From Buddleja alternifolia (taxonomy: Eukaryota; Streptophyta; Magnoliopsida; Lamiales; Scrophulariaceae): a DNA stretch of 64,000 bases. Made by a program: the position numbers and the translations under genes. The DNA is taken from NCBI GenBank assembly GCA_019426215.1, contig CM033393.1, positions 7,660,046 to 7,724,045 of the forward strand, in the 5' to 3' direction. Below the pieces are notes generated by a model that did no database searches, was not told where the DNA came from, and saw only the letters and a list, made by a program, of their open reading frames with translations. Shown piece by piece: positions 1 through 9,511 of the stretch (position 1 is the stretch's first letter; each line of letters starts with the position of its first letter).

Positions 1-966
1 TGTATTTGAGAAAGCTTAAAGGGTTTTGGCTCTGGAGTGTATAAGTTCTTTCTAAAGAGAAATTCAGCAACGTTTTGGACCCTTTTTCTTATTTTTACGT
101 CCATATGTTTTTCTATATCTGTCTCTCTGTCGTCCCTTTTGCTGAAAAGGTTATTTATAGATTGTTATGAGATTTTGTCCGTTGGACACGGTTGGAATCT
201 CGTTTCCCTAAACATTCCATGAGTTCTGACAATCCTAACTTTGGGTATATTTAATTGGTTAGGCATGGTCTTGGTTTCATAAATCTGACAGTCTCGATCA
301 AAGATATGGCTTGCCCATAAGTTGTAGTGCTTATATTTTAATAGCACTTATCCGACTTTTGATGCATCTTGTCTTATTTCCGTTTGGGAATAATTTCCGT
401 TGATTCATGCATCTTTGATAACTTGGGTTTGATCTTCAGGTTACGCTTGGAGAACTAGGCGCTTGAGCCTTTGGAGTTTAGGCTTTTTGAAAGTGGCCTT
501 CTTTGTTAATCAGACGCTTGAGAAAGGTCACAATCTTTGCCCGATTCTTTAGACGCTTGTCCTTTCACTTTATCTTTGATAGACTCACTCAGAATTCTAT
601 CATTGACTTAGTGTTAAGTACTTGGTCTAAGGTCCATAACAAATCTTGAGCGCTGAGTTCGTAACCCGGGATAGTCTTTTAGCGTTTGACAGACGCTTGA
701 GACTAATCTTTATCTTTACTGTTTCTTCAGACGCTTGATCTTCAACTTCATCACTTGGTAGACTCACACAAAATTCTTCTAGTGATTTAGTATCACATTC
801 TTAGTCTAAACTCTATAAAGATAAAAATACAAGCCTAGTATAAAAACACGAGCTTTCAGGCGCTTACACATTTGTTCTACGAAAGCTTTTATACTTTACA
901 TTTCTTGGGGTCTAACATGGGATCCTAATTGTCATCATCAAAACATCTAACATGAAATTCCTAACA
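1..966 (-). repeat. 3' LTR of the Copia element (cut by the window edge)
   Basis: This segment matches 8545-9511 almost base for base. Its inner end at 965-966 is CA on the plus strand, so the LTR starts TGTTAGG on the element strand, directly after the polypurine tract. By comparison with the other copy about 535 bp lie left of the window. It contains six copies of the hexamer CGCTTG (plus strand) in under 300 bp. Confidence 0.92.
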
Positions 967-982
967 ATTTCCCCCTTTTTGA
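967..982 (-). other. polypurine tract of the Copia element
   Basis: On the element strand the bases read AAAAAGGGGGAAAT immediately before the LTR start TGTTAGG. This is the usual plus-strand primer of LTR retrotransposons and fixes the inner edge of the 3' LTR. Confidence 0.88.
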
Positions 983-1185
983 TGATGGCAATACTTACTC
1001 TTTTATAGTTCAAGAGTTAGACGGCCAAAAAATAAAGGTTAGCGTTGGTTAGTAAGTTAGTTAAGGTTAGTTGAGCTTCAACAAGGTGTTTCAGCTGAAA
1101 AATGCATTATATATATCATTGAAGGTACAGGCATTTTTACAACTGAAATAAGGAAGAGATGAAAGCAAGAAAAGCAGAAGTACAA

Positions 1186-3567
1186 TCAAGATCGTGACTT
1201 GATCTTGTATCTCTTGGTCATTTCTGCGCGGATTGCCTCAGTTATTTGATCTTCTAATGTCATCATCACATCATGATCTTTATTGATTATATACTTGTTT
1301 TCATCTACTTGCTTTTGTTTGAAAGCAACGTAATGCTTATCCCATTCATCTGGGTCAATACCCATATACCTTAAGCAGATTCTGAAGGTTCGATTTAGAT
1401 CAGACATCTTCCTTTCCGCAGCTACTTTTTCTGGATTGGTAGATTCTGGAATGGACGCTCTGGAAAGAGGGATGTCAAACTGCTCAAGCAGTGCTCTGGA
1501 AGGTACTGGAAGATCTGGATAGAGCGCTCTTGGAGTTTCTCTTTTACTGGGCGCTCCAGTAGGGGCAAAAGTGGTTACCCAAGATGGATAGGGATCTTGC
1601 TCTTTATTTTGTATAGGAGGAGGAGTGGGAGTATGTTGACGCTTGGGCGGCGGAGGAGGATCTTGAGCGCTTGATGTTGAAGTTTTCCTCTTTTCCCCTT
1701 TCTTCTTCTCTTCCCCCTTATTGCCATCATCAGTCGGCATAAAATACTGAGTAAGGAGACTGATTTGAGTAGCAATCTGAGCGACAGAGGCCTCAAGAGT
1801 GTTAAGATGCTGATCGAAATGTTCTTTCATGACCAGGAGTTGGGCTTGCGTAGCGTCTGTCAGAGAGGTCTCTAGAGTAGTGAAGCGGTTGATAATGTCT
1901 TCTTTCAAGGCCAGGTGACTCGCCTGAGTAGCGTCAGCCATGTGCTGAAATTTCTTAAGGCCTTCAGTCACGGTCGCTTGAGCAGAAGAAACCGCAGGAT
2001 TAACGAGAAGCTTGAAGCGAGACGTGTGTTTGAGTGATTCCATTGGGACTTGATAAGCAGGGTCAAACACGGTCCCTTGAAGCTCCGGGTCAATAATAGA
2101 CTTTGTGGAAGCAGCAGAGTCAGAAGCAGATGGACTGTCAACAGGAATAGGCGCTTGAGGTTGATCTGTGGAGTCCTCAGCAATAATGGGCGCTGGCGAG
2201 ACATGCAACCTTTCAACAGGCACTTCGGCAATGGGTGACGCTGGCAGTGCATCTATCCTTGCAATTGGCGCTTCAACATTGACTGATTCGATACGGCTAA
2301 AGTCCGTAAAGGTGAAGTCCATGCCGGCAAATGGCTCATCTGCATATGGATATGTAGCACTCTGTAGAAGTGCATTCAAGTGAAGAGTAGGAAGGTAAGT
2401 ACCTTGAATGAAGGTGCGAAGTGGACTATCCATGGCCCGAATGTACATTGGACCAAGGATATCCAGTACGTGATTGGGAAAGATTTTGGAAGGCGCTCTG
2501 TTGATGGAAAAGATAGCATCGGAGCAGTAATGTTGAGAAAAGCCAATCAGCCTGTCCGTTGGAAGAGCGTTGAGTTTCTGAGATTCAGGAACGTAACTTG
2601 TGTAGTAGTCTTCCAAATAGGGGTAAACAGCTTGAGCAAGCGCGTGGTTTCTTTCCAGTGAAGATAAGACGAAGTCATAGTGACTATGAACTTCCTGTCG
2701 GATGGAGGGAAGGAGTGGATAGCTGGTGAAGGAGTTTATCCGGGATCCATTCCATGAGCACAGGTTGGCTGTGAAGACTCTATCAAAGTGAGCGAGGGGA
2801 GTCAAGAGCTTGATCATCAATCGAAAGTTGTCGTCACAGTCACTTGAAGTGAAATTCAAGCAAGATGGTGAAGAACTGTCGCTGGAAGACGCTTGAGTGT
2901 CACATCGTAGAGGAGTGTTTGCAAATCTGTGCAACGCTACGCGTAAGGACTGCTCAGTGTGTTGACGAATCAGAGGCAGCCTCAATACGGACCCAATTCT
3001 CCTTTGACGCTTCTGTAAGCAATATTGAGCAAATTTTCGCTTCTTATCATGTATACAGGTGCTGAAGAGATGAGGATCACTGACCAACTCTTCGAATTTG
3101 TATTTGCTCCCAACATACGCTTTAGCCCAATTCACTTCAGTTATACAGTACTCAGTCCCTACATTAAGGATAGCTCGAAATCCTTGCTGGTGAATATCTC
3201 GGATTGCCTCAAAGCGATGCTTGTCTGGTTCATAATTAGCGTTCCAAACGCTATCAAAATAAGCATCAGCTTCTGTCTGAATCATATCAAGGACAGATGC
3301 TGGACGGTCTCCGGCATGTACACCTTTATTCGTCCATAAACGGAGCGGATTAGCGGAAAACATATTTGCAGGACTGTTGACGAGTGTTGAGGAGTGAGAG
3401 TAGCCTTCTCTGTTTAAGAGCTTCTCAGTGGGATTGATGAGTCCATAAGCACGATCATAAATTTGTATGTTGAAATCTCTGAGAGCAAGACCAGTTGGTT
3501 TGCTGTGCCCGTACTCGCGATAATAGGCCAAATCAACATCTGCTCGTGGGGTCTTTCTTTCCTGAAC
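1186..3567 (-). CDS. extra ORF B of the Copia element (coiled-coil, proline-rich)
   Basis: The frame stays open for about 793 codons after the UAG that ends ORF A, and it is in the same frame as ORF A. No AUG lies near its beginning: the first is at about 3363, some 68 codons in. Independent initiation would thus lose the N-terminus, and read-through from ORF A is the simpler reading. The N-terminal 350 residues look globular and I do not recognise them. A helical region around residues 540-640 contains two similar segments (LALKEDIINRFTTLETSL and LLVMKEHFDQHLNTLEASV), likely a coiled coil. A lysine-rich then proline-rich stretch (PPPPPKRQHTPTPPP) follows, and then a charged C-terminus. Extra frames 3' of pol in SIRE-type Copia elements are often called envelope-like. 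I see no signal peptide or membrane segment here, so no envelope role is claimed. Confidence 0.75.
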   Translation of the reverse strand, partial: VQERKTPRADVDLAYYREYGHSKPTGLALRDFNIQIYDRAYGLINPTEKLLNREGYSHSSTLVNSPANMFSANPLRLWTNKGVHAGDRPASVLDMIQTEADAYFDSVWNANYEPDKHRFEAIRDIHQQGFRAILNVGTEYCITEVNWAKAYVGSKYKFEELVSDPHLFSTCIHDKKRKFAQYCLQKRQRRIGSVLRLPLIRQHTEQSLRVALHRFANTPLRCDTQASSSDSSSPSCLNFTSSDCDDNFRLMIKLLTPLAHFDRVFTANLCSWNGSRINSFTSYPLLPSIRQEVHSHYDFVLSSLERNHALAQAVYPYLEDYYTSYVPESQKLNALPTDRLIGFSQHYCSDAIFSINRAPSKIFPNHVLDILGPMYIRAMDSPLRTFIQGTYLPTLHLNALLQSATYPYADEPFAGMDFTFTDFSRIESVNVEAPIARIDALPASPIAEVPVERLHVSPAPIIAEDSTDQPQAPIPVDSPSASDSAASTKSIIDPELQGTVFDPAYQVPMESLKHTSRFKLLVNPAVSSAQATVTEGLKKFQHMADATQASHLALKEDIINRFTTLETSLTDATQAQLLVMKEHFDQHLNTLEASVAQIATQISLLTQYFMPTDDGNKGEEKKKGEKRKTSTSSAQDPPPPPKRQHTPTPPPIQNKEQDPYPSWVTTFAPTGAPSKRETPRALYPDLPVPSRALLEQFDIPLSRASIPESTNPEKVAAERKMSDLNRTFRICLRYMGIDPDEWDKHYVAFKQKQVDENKYIINKDHDVMMTLEDQITEAIRAEMTKRYKIKSRS

Positions 3568-3570
3568 CTA
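3568..3570 (-). other. single in-frame UAG between ORF A and ORF B
   Basis: On the element strand the codons read CGA TAG GTT. Both sides are in the same frame: 5259 to 1186 is a whole number of codons with only this stop inside. It is either one point mutation in a frame of about 1,356 sense codons or a suppressible stop. Soybean SIRE1 is known to use stop-codon suppression to express its envelope-like frame, though there the stop lies after pol. The context here is not the strong CAR-YYA type. Confidence 0.85.
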
Positions 3571-5259
3571 TCGCGGGGGCGCTGAGGTGAGCAAGGTATC
3601 TCGGACAGTGAGATTAAACTTAATAAGTTTGACAATATCATTCTCCGCATTTATGAGACTGTCTTCATTATATCCGGTAGGAAAGAAGTCTTCTTCGGGC
3701 GCTGGGGGTAGATAGTCAACTGAGTGATCAATTGTCTTTAGAGGATCCAGCTGAAAGAAGTTTTGGTGAATGATAATTTTGTCAGCGTCGCTCTGATCGT
3801 CTGAGCGTGCCTCGGTTGTAGATGGGAGAGTGAGTAGTAGTGGAACCTCTGGAACATCAGGTTCATCAAGCTCTAAGCCTGCAAATTCTGTGGCGGCTGC
3901 ATGAGCGATGGCGACGACATCTGTCATATCGACAGCCAGATGGACATCACTGGGCGCTTGAACAGCGGCTAGAGGAAGAGCTGTATAACAGATATCCTCT
4001 ATAAGGGGAGGATCTTCTATATAAGTAGGTAAGAAACTGCTGTGGGAAGAAATAAACTTACCCTGAGAGCTAGTCTCAACAACAATAGTAGATTGAGCAC
4101 TTGGCTCAGTAGTCTCAGGCTCTGGAGGAGTAACATCGACTTGACGCTTGCGTAGTCCTCTGCGTCTCTTGAAGATACGCTTCACGTTCACCCCTTCAGC
4201 CGGTGGCGCTTGAGTGGGTGCAATAGTAGGTTCTGCAAAGTCTATGTGTTTAAGTACGTTTTCCAGTGTTCTTCGGGTTACGGGAGGAATCTTGTCCTCT
4301 TCATCGTCATTCGTAGCTTCATCATCCTGCGGAGGAGATGGAATAGGTTGAGCCTTGGGCTTTCGTGTAGCCCTCTTTTTGGTAGCAGCCGGGCGTTTCA
4401 CGGCTTTCTTCGAAGTGGAACGCTTAGCTTCCTCTGGAGCTGGACACTCAGCCCCCTCGTCTGACGCTTCACGCACAACTTGGCGCTCAGAGAAAGGTCT
4501 GGCCGCACCTCCGATCTTTGGTGGGTTAAAAAGATTCTGAATTATTCTTGGCCCACAAAATTTATGTTTGGCTATAGTAAATCCAGCCGATGATGTACAT
4601 TCTGCTCTGAATAGTAGGTCACTGAGAACCAAACCGTAAGGTTTGTTTGAGGTACGCAGACAGTTCTTGAATCTGTTGAACAGATAGGCGCTCCAGTTAA
4701 TTTTGATGTTTAGCAGGATGGCAGTCATCATGCGAAATTGCAACGGGTTAATCTTGTCAAAAGTGCCCACTCTGCATTCAATGTTTTTACTGCAGAAATC
4801 AGCCAAGACACGATATCTGTTGACGATATCTTTCTTGTCGAAGTTCTGTTTGTACGGAACATCATCATACGCTCGGATTCTGACCCATACTTCTTCAATT
4901 TGTTCGTTAGTGATGGTGTCCAAGGTTGCTCCTTCGTTCGGTAGGGTGAAGTTATGAGCGATTGTGGTGGCAGAAAGAGTGAATGACTTGGATTCTTTCT
5001 TGGAGATAGGAAATAGACAAGAGATGGAAGTCTCGTCTTCTGACAGTTTAGCATTTCTCCAGAAGTGATCGACTTCACCAGGAAATATGTATGAATATCT
5101 GGTTAGAAACTTCTGAAGCCCCGCCTCAGTAACAGAATCCATCATCTCTGATAGGTCAATTTGGGTGTGTTCGTACAAGAACTTCCAGTCCACCACAAGA
5201 CCCTCGGTTACCTTGAAGATTTTTTCAGTCGAAGTAGCAGCAGATTTCTTGGGTGCCAT
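3568..5259 (-). CDS. extra ORF A of the Copia element, 563 aa
   Basis: This is an intact 563-residue frame starting at an ATG (MAPKKSAATSTEKIF). Residues about 1-250 form a globular domain of the kind found in extra proteins of plant retroelements, with a hydrophobic 'INWSAYLFNRFKNCL' segment near residue 195. That similarity is from memory of the family style, not a search. Residues about 275-320 are very basic (AVKRPAATKKRATRKPKAQ) and could be a nuclear localisation signal. A second basic patch (KRIFKRRRGLRKRQ) lies near residue 365. The C-terminal 180 residues are acidic and proline-rich. No signal peptide or membrane helix is visible. The frame is open although pol upstream is broken. 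Function unknown; a nucleic-acid-binding or Gag-like role is one possibility. Confidence 0.78.
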   Translation of the reverse strand: MAPKKSAATSTEKIFKVTEGLVVDWKFLYEHTQIDLSEMMDSVTEAGLQKFLTRYSYIFPGEVDHFWRNAKLSEDETSISCLFPISKKESKSFTLSATTIAHNFTLPNEGATLDTITNEQIEEVWVRIRAYDDVPYKQNFDKKDIVNRYRVLADFCSKNIECRVGTFDKINPLQFRMMTAILLNIKINWSAYLFNRFKNCLRTSNKPYGLVLSDLLFRAECTSSAGFTIAKHKFCGPRIIQNLFNPPKIGGAARPFSERQVVREASDEGAECPAPEEAKRSTSKKAVKRPAATKKRATRKPKAQPIPSPPQDDEATNDDEEDKIPPVTRRTLENVLKHIDFAEPTIAPTQAPPAEGVNVKRIFKRRRGLRKRQVDVTPPEPETTEPSAQSTIVVETSSQGKFISSHSSFLPTYIEDPPLIEDICYTALPLAAVQAPSDVHLAVDMTDVVAIAHAAATEFAGLELDEPDVPEVPLLLTLPSTTEARSDDQSDADKIIIHQNFFQLDPLKTIDHSVDYLPPAPEEDFFPTGYNEDSLINAENDIVKLIKFNLTVRDTLLTSAPPR

Positions 5260-5520
5260 TAGTGAGAAGGAGTGATTGAGAGATTTTTGCTTTTAGAGAG
5301 AGAGAGATTTTTGCAGAGAGTTTGAGTAGAAATGGGTTCTTTTCTGCACAAAATTAGTTTTTGGCAACACAGTTTTGAATTTTTGTTTTCTCTCTTTGTT
5401 AGGATTTTGACACGTGCCAATCAATTAGATCTCAGCCTTTGAGCAAGATAACTGTGGACTCGAATTTTAAAAGGTAGGCACGGTTACATTTGGTAACTCC
5501 CACATATAAATTTTTGAAGT
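5260..5520 (-). promoter_or_regulatory. possible internal promoter and leader for ORF A
   Basis: Directly upstream of the ORF A ATG lies a CT-rich leader with two CT-repeat patches (about 5275-5310 on the plus strand as GA repeats), resembling a plant 5'UTR. A TATA-like stretch (TTTATATG on the element strand) is near 5505-5515, roughly 250 bases upstream. This would allow ORF A/B to be made from a subgenomic mRNA. It is inference from base composition only. Confidence 0.35.
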
Positions 5521-6427
5521 CCGAGTAGAGATTTGAAATAAGACGATTCAGAGTTTAAGTGTGATACACGCGCGTGTAAAATGTTGATACATATACCATC
5601 ACAGACTGTTTGAGAGCCATCATTTTGAAGAACTATGTAAGTGCCCGCCAATTTTTTTGATCATTTGGAGCATGTAGATATGATTTTGCTTTATCAGAAA
5701 TTTGACGCTCGTCATACTTTATTATTTGCAAGGATGTTTTATATTGACGCTCCACAAATTTGAAGTTCTTCCCAAATCCCTTTGTATGCTTGAGCGTTCA
5801 AGCACATTGTTTACAATCTTTTGACGCTTGTGTGAAATAATGAAAAGTTTAACATTTATATGTGAAGATGGAATATTTTTCTCACACTGGTTTCGATAAA
5901 TGACAACATACTGTTGGTGTCAGTGTTTACTTTATAGTATAATTTTAAAATATTCAGCGTTAGATGTACTCGCCCAGAATACATGGTGAGTGTATTTACA
6001 CGTGCACATAAGCTGAACCAACTTTTTAAAGAAACAATGAGTACTCTTGGGTTTTGTTGAACAAAAATAAGAGATGTCAAGTCAGCATTAATTGCATTGA
6101 TTGACTAATCCATTAATTTTTGTTTAGCGTCGGGTAAGGTACGCTTCATTTGAAATACATTTTACTAAGCGCTTGACTGGGAATAAGCTTAAGCGTTTAG
6201 TGTTTTGAAAGAAGCACAGACGCTAAGAAAGATTTGTGTAATAAGCGTCCGAATGATTTAAGTGTATGGTGCTAAGTGCGTATGACCGATGCAAGGGAAA
6301 ACATTTTTGGTCATATTCACTTAAGTATAGTTAGCTCTTTTAAGGTTCCACCTATGTAGGTTCCCCATAAAATAAAGTGAATTCCCCCTAAATTTCATGC
6401 CTAACAAAAGTATGATGTTTCGAATGA
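5521..6427 (-). other. non-coding spacer between pol and ORF A
   Basis: No frame of note is open across this 0.9 kb. It is AT-rich but is sprinkled with the same GACGCT/CGCTTG-type words that mark the LTRs, for example at 5703, 5744, 5825-5830, 6170-6175 and 6219 on the plus strand. I see no other feature in it. Confidence 0.6.
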
Positions 6428-8000
6428 TTAAGCATTTAGATCAATCATACCTAGTTCACTTCTTAAAGTGAGAAAACGTTGTTCGTTGAGCGCTTTGGTG
6501 AAGATATTTGCCAGTTGCTTTTCTGTACCAATGAAGTGCATGGAGATATCTTTCTTTTGAACGTGGTCACGTAGAAAGTGATAGCGAATGTCAATGTGTT
6601 TGGTTCTAGAGTGAAGAACTGGATTTTGAGTCATTGCTAAGGCGCTTTGATTGTCACAATGGATAGGAGTTGGATCTAGGATTATTCCATAGTCTCTAAG
6701 TTGTTGCCTCATCCAAAGGATCTGTGCACAACAGCTTCCAGCGGCTACATACTCAGCTTCAGCGGTGGAAGTAGCGATGGACTGTTGCTTCTTACTATGC
6801 CATGAAATTAGTCTATCACCTAGAAATTGACATGTTCCACTAGTACTTTTTCTATCTATTTTGCATCCTGCAAAATCTGCATCTGAATAACCAATTAGTT
6901 CAAAAGGAGAATCCCTAGGATACCATAAGCCCACATTTTGTGTGCCTTTTAGGTACTTAAGGATCCTTTTAGCAGCAATTAAGTGTGATTCTCTAGGATC
7001 AGCTTGAAATCATGCACACATGCATACTGAGAACATAATATCAGGTCTACTAGCTGTAAGATAAAGAAGTGATCCAATAATACCTCTATATATAGTTAGT
7101 GATATCAATTTTCTTTCCATTATCATCTCTATCTAGCTTAAGCGTTTGGCTCATTGGAATTTTGGAAGGTGATGCATTTTCCATACCAAATTTCTTGATC
7201 ATATCTCTAGTATATTTAGTTTGGTTTATGAATATGCCATTAGGGAGTTGTTTAACTTGTAATCCTAGGAAGAAAGTTAATTCACCCATCATGCTCATTT
7301 CAAATTGATCTTGCATCATTTTCGAAAATTTCTCACATAGACGCTTATTGGTAGATCCAAATATAATATCATCAACATAAATTTGAACTAGGAGAATATC
7401 TTCATTATGGGTAATTTTGAATAACGTTGTGTCAACGCTGCCTTTTGAAAAGCCTTTACCTATAAGGAAGATAGAAAGAGTGTCATACCATGCTCTTGGT
7501 GCTTGTTTAAGACCATAAAGTGCCTTGTCCAATTTGTAGACCATACTTTTCCCATGGTTGTTGATGAATCCTGGTGGTTGCTCCACATATACTTCTTCTT
7601 GGAGTTTACCATTCAGAAATGCACTCTTTACGTCCATTTGATACACTGTAAATTTGTTAAATGCTACAAACGCTAGAAACATCCGAATAGCTTCAAGACG
7701 GGCTACAAGAGCGTATGTCTCATCGAAGTCGATACCCTTTTCTTGACAGTATCCTTGTGCTACAAGTCTGGCTTTATTTCTAATTACAGTACCATTCTCA
7801 TCCATTTTGTTTCTATAAACCCATCTAGTCCCAATAACTCCTTGGTGAGTTGGCCTTGGTACTAGCGTCCATACCTTATTTCTTTCAAACTGATTTAGCT
7901 CTTCTTGCATGGCTTCAATCCAACTTGGATCGTTAAGCGCTTCATCCATTTTCTTTGGTTCCATTTGAGATAGGAAGCTTGCAAACATGGCCTCATCTAG
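6428..8000 (-). pseudogene. Copia reverse transcriptase-RNase H remnant
   Basis: The protein begins inside the polyprotein just before the RT domain. The RT core is clear: [10 protein letters not shown], then the catalytic YVDDIIFGS. The RNase H domain follows at 6428-6934 with GYSDADFAGC, STAEAEYVAAGS and DNQSALAMTQNP, typical of Ty1/Copia. Two lesions break it: four extra bases in a TATATATA run near 7090 shift the frame, and a CGA to TGA stop lies near 7010. Integrase, protease and gag should precede it but do not; the sequence passes into LTR at about 8010. It cannot make an active enzyme. Confidence 0.92.
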
Positions 8001-8009
8001 TCGCTTAGT

Positions 8010-9511
8010 TGTTTTAAAACTTTATCAAAGAATATGCAATATGAATAGTAAAGCAATAAAACAGTAAATAGCACAAGATATTTGTAAGGTTCACTGGGTG
8101 ATGTAATCCCAGCTACGTCCTTCTTCTCCTTTTATCAAGGAGGTTTTCCACTATGATGATTATCGAAGGGTCACACAGAGACTTCTACAAAATAGAGGGA
8201 GATTGGATATGATCTCGGAATTCCTTGGTCACACAGATTTCAGCTCCACTAAAGACCTTCTATCCCCTTGCTTCTTTCACTCAGAAATGGTGCAAGTTAC
8301 GCTTGATCTCGGAGCTCCTTGGTCACACAGATTTCAGCTCCAATAGAGATCTTCTTCCACAAGCTTCTTTTACACAAAAATATTGCTTGTAAGTCAACAA
8401 GCTTTCTCACTCAGATGAAAGGTGTTGATGGTTTTGGTCACGGGTTTGTTTGTTTTTGGAAAGTTCAAACAACTTGGAGATATCTCAATAGTAGTGTAGG
8501 TTCTTCTTAAAAAGAGGTTTGAGATATGGGTAACTATCTAGGAATGTATTTGAGAAAGCTTAAAGGGTTTTGGCTCTGGAGTGTATAAGTTCTTTCTAAA
8601 GAGAAATTCAGCAACGTTTTGGACCCTTTTTCTTATTTTTACGTCCATATGTTTTTCTATATCTGTCTCTCTGTCGTCCCTTTTGATGAAAAGGTTATTT
8701 ATAGATTGTTATGAGATTTTGTCCGTTGGACACGGTTGGAATCTCGTTTCCCTAAACATTCCATGAGTTCTGACAATCCTAACTTTGGGTATATTTAATT
8801 GGTTAGGCATGGTCTTGGTTTCATAAATCTGACAGTCTCGGTCAAAGATATGGCTTGCCCATAAGTTGTAGTGCTTATGTTTTAATAGCACTTATCCGAC
8901 TTTTGATGCATCTTGTCTTATTTCCGTTTGGGAATAATTTCCGTTGATTCATGCATCTTTGATAACTTGGGTTTGAATCTTCAGGTTACGCTTGGAGAAC
9001 TAGGCGCTTGAGCCTTTGGAGTTTAGGCTTTTTGAAAGTGGCCTTCTTTGTTAATCAGACGCTTGAGAAAGGTCACAATCTTTGCCCGATTCTTTAGACG
9101 CTTGTCCTTTCACTTTATCTTTGATAGATTCACTCAGAATTCTATCATTGACTTAGTGTTAAGTACTTGGTCTAAGGTCCATAACAAATTTTGAGCGCTG
9201 AGTTCGTAACCCGGGATAGTCTTTTAGCGTTTGACAGACGCTTGAGACTAATCTTTATCTTTACTGTTTCTTCAGACGCTTGATCTTCAACTTCATCACT
9301 TGGTAGACTCACATAGAATTCTTCTAGTGATTTAGTATTACATTCTTAGTCTAAACTCTATAAAGATAAAAATACAAGCCTAGTATAAAAACACGAGCTT
9401 TCAGGCGCTTACACATTTGTTCTACGAAAGCTTTTATACTTTACATTTCTTGGGGTCTAACATGGGATCCTAATTGTCATCATCAAAACATCTAACATGA
9501 AATTCATAACA
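8010..9511 (-). repeat. 5' LTR of the Copia element
   Basis: The right 967 bp match the LTR at 1-966. The outer end is CA at 9510-9511. The inner edge is placed at the TG at 8010-8011 because the pol frame starts just left of it; this edge is uncertain by a few tens of bases because the usual primer-binding site is missing. Total length is about 1.5 kb. A short sequence ('gatctcgga.t.ccttggtc') occurs twice near 8212 and 8306. Confidence 0.8.

Larger units (their letters stand above)
1..9511 (-). mobile_element. Copia LTR retrotransposon, SIRE/Maximus-like, internally deleted
   Basis: A long direct repeat (1-966 and 8545-9511) brackets a region whose pol remnant reads on the minus strand. 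In element order from high to low coordinates it contains the 5' LTR, an RT-RNase H stub, about 1.2 kb of non-coding spacer, two long extra frames, a polypurine tract and the 3' LTR. Gag, protease and integrase are absent, and the RT frame abuts the 5' LTR with no recognisable primer-binding site. This is therefore a deletion derivative. Extra 3' frames after pol are known in the SIRE/Maximus lineage of Copia elements, which is the basis of the lineage call. The 3' LTR runs off the left edge. About ten differences in the compared 966 bp indicate a recent insertion or recent exchange between LTRs. Confidence 0.9.

Noticed and set aside
1186..5259. Calling ORF A/B a viral envelope gene
   Set aside because: No signal peptide, transmembrane helix or fusion-type segment is visible; only the position after pol matches the so-called envelope-like frames.
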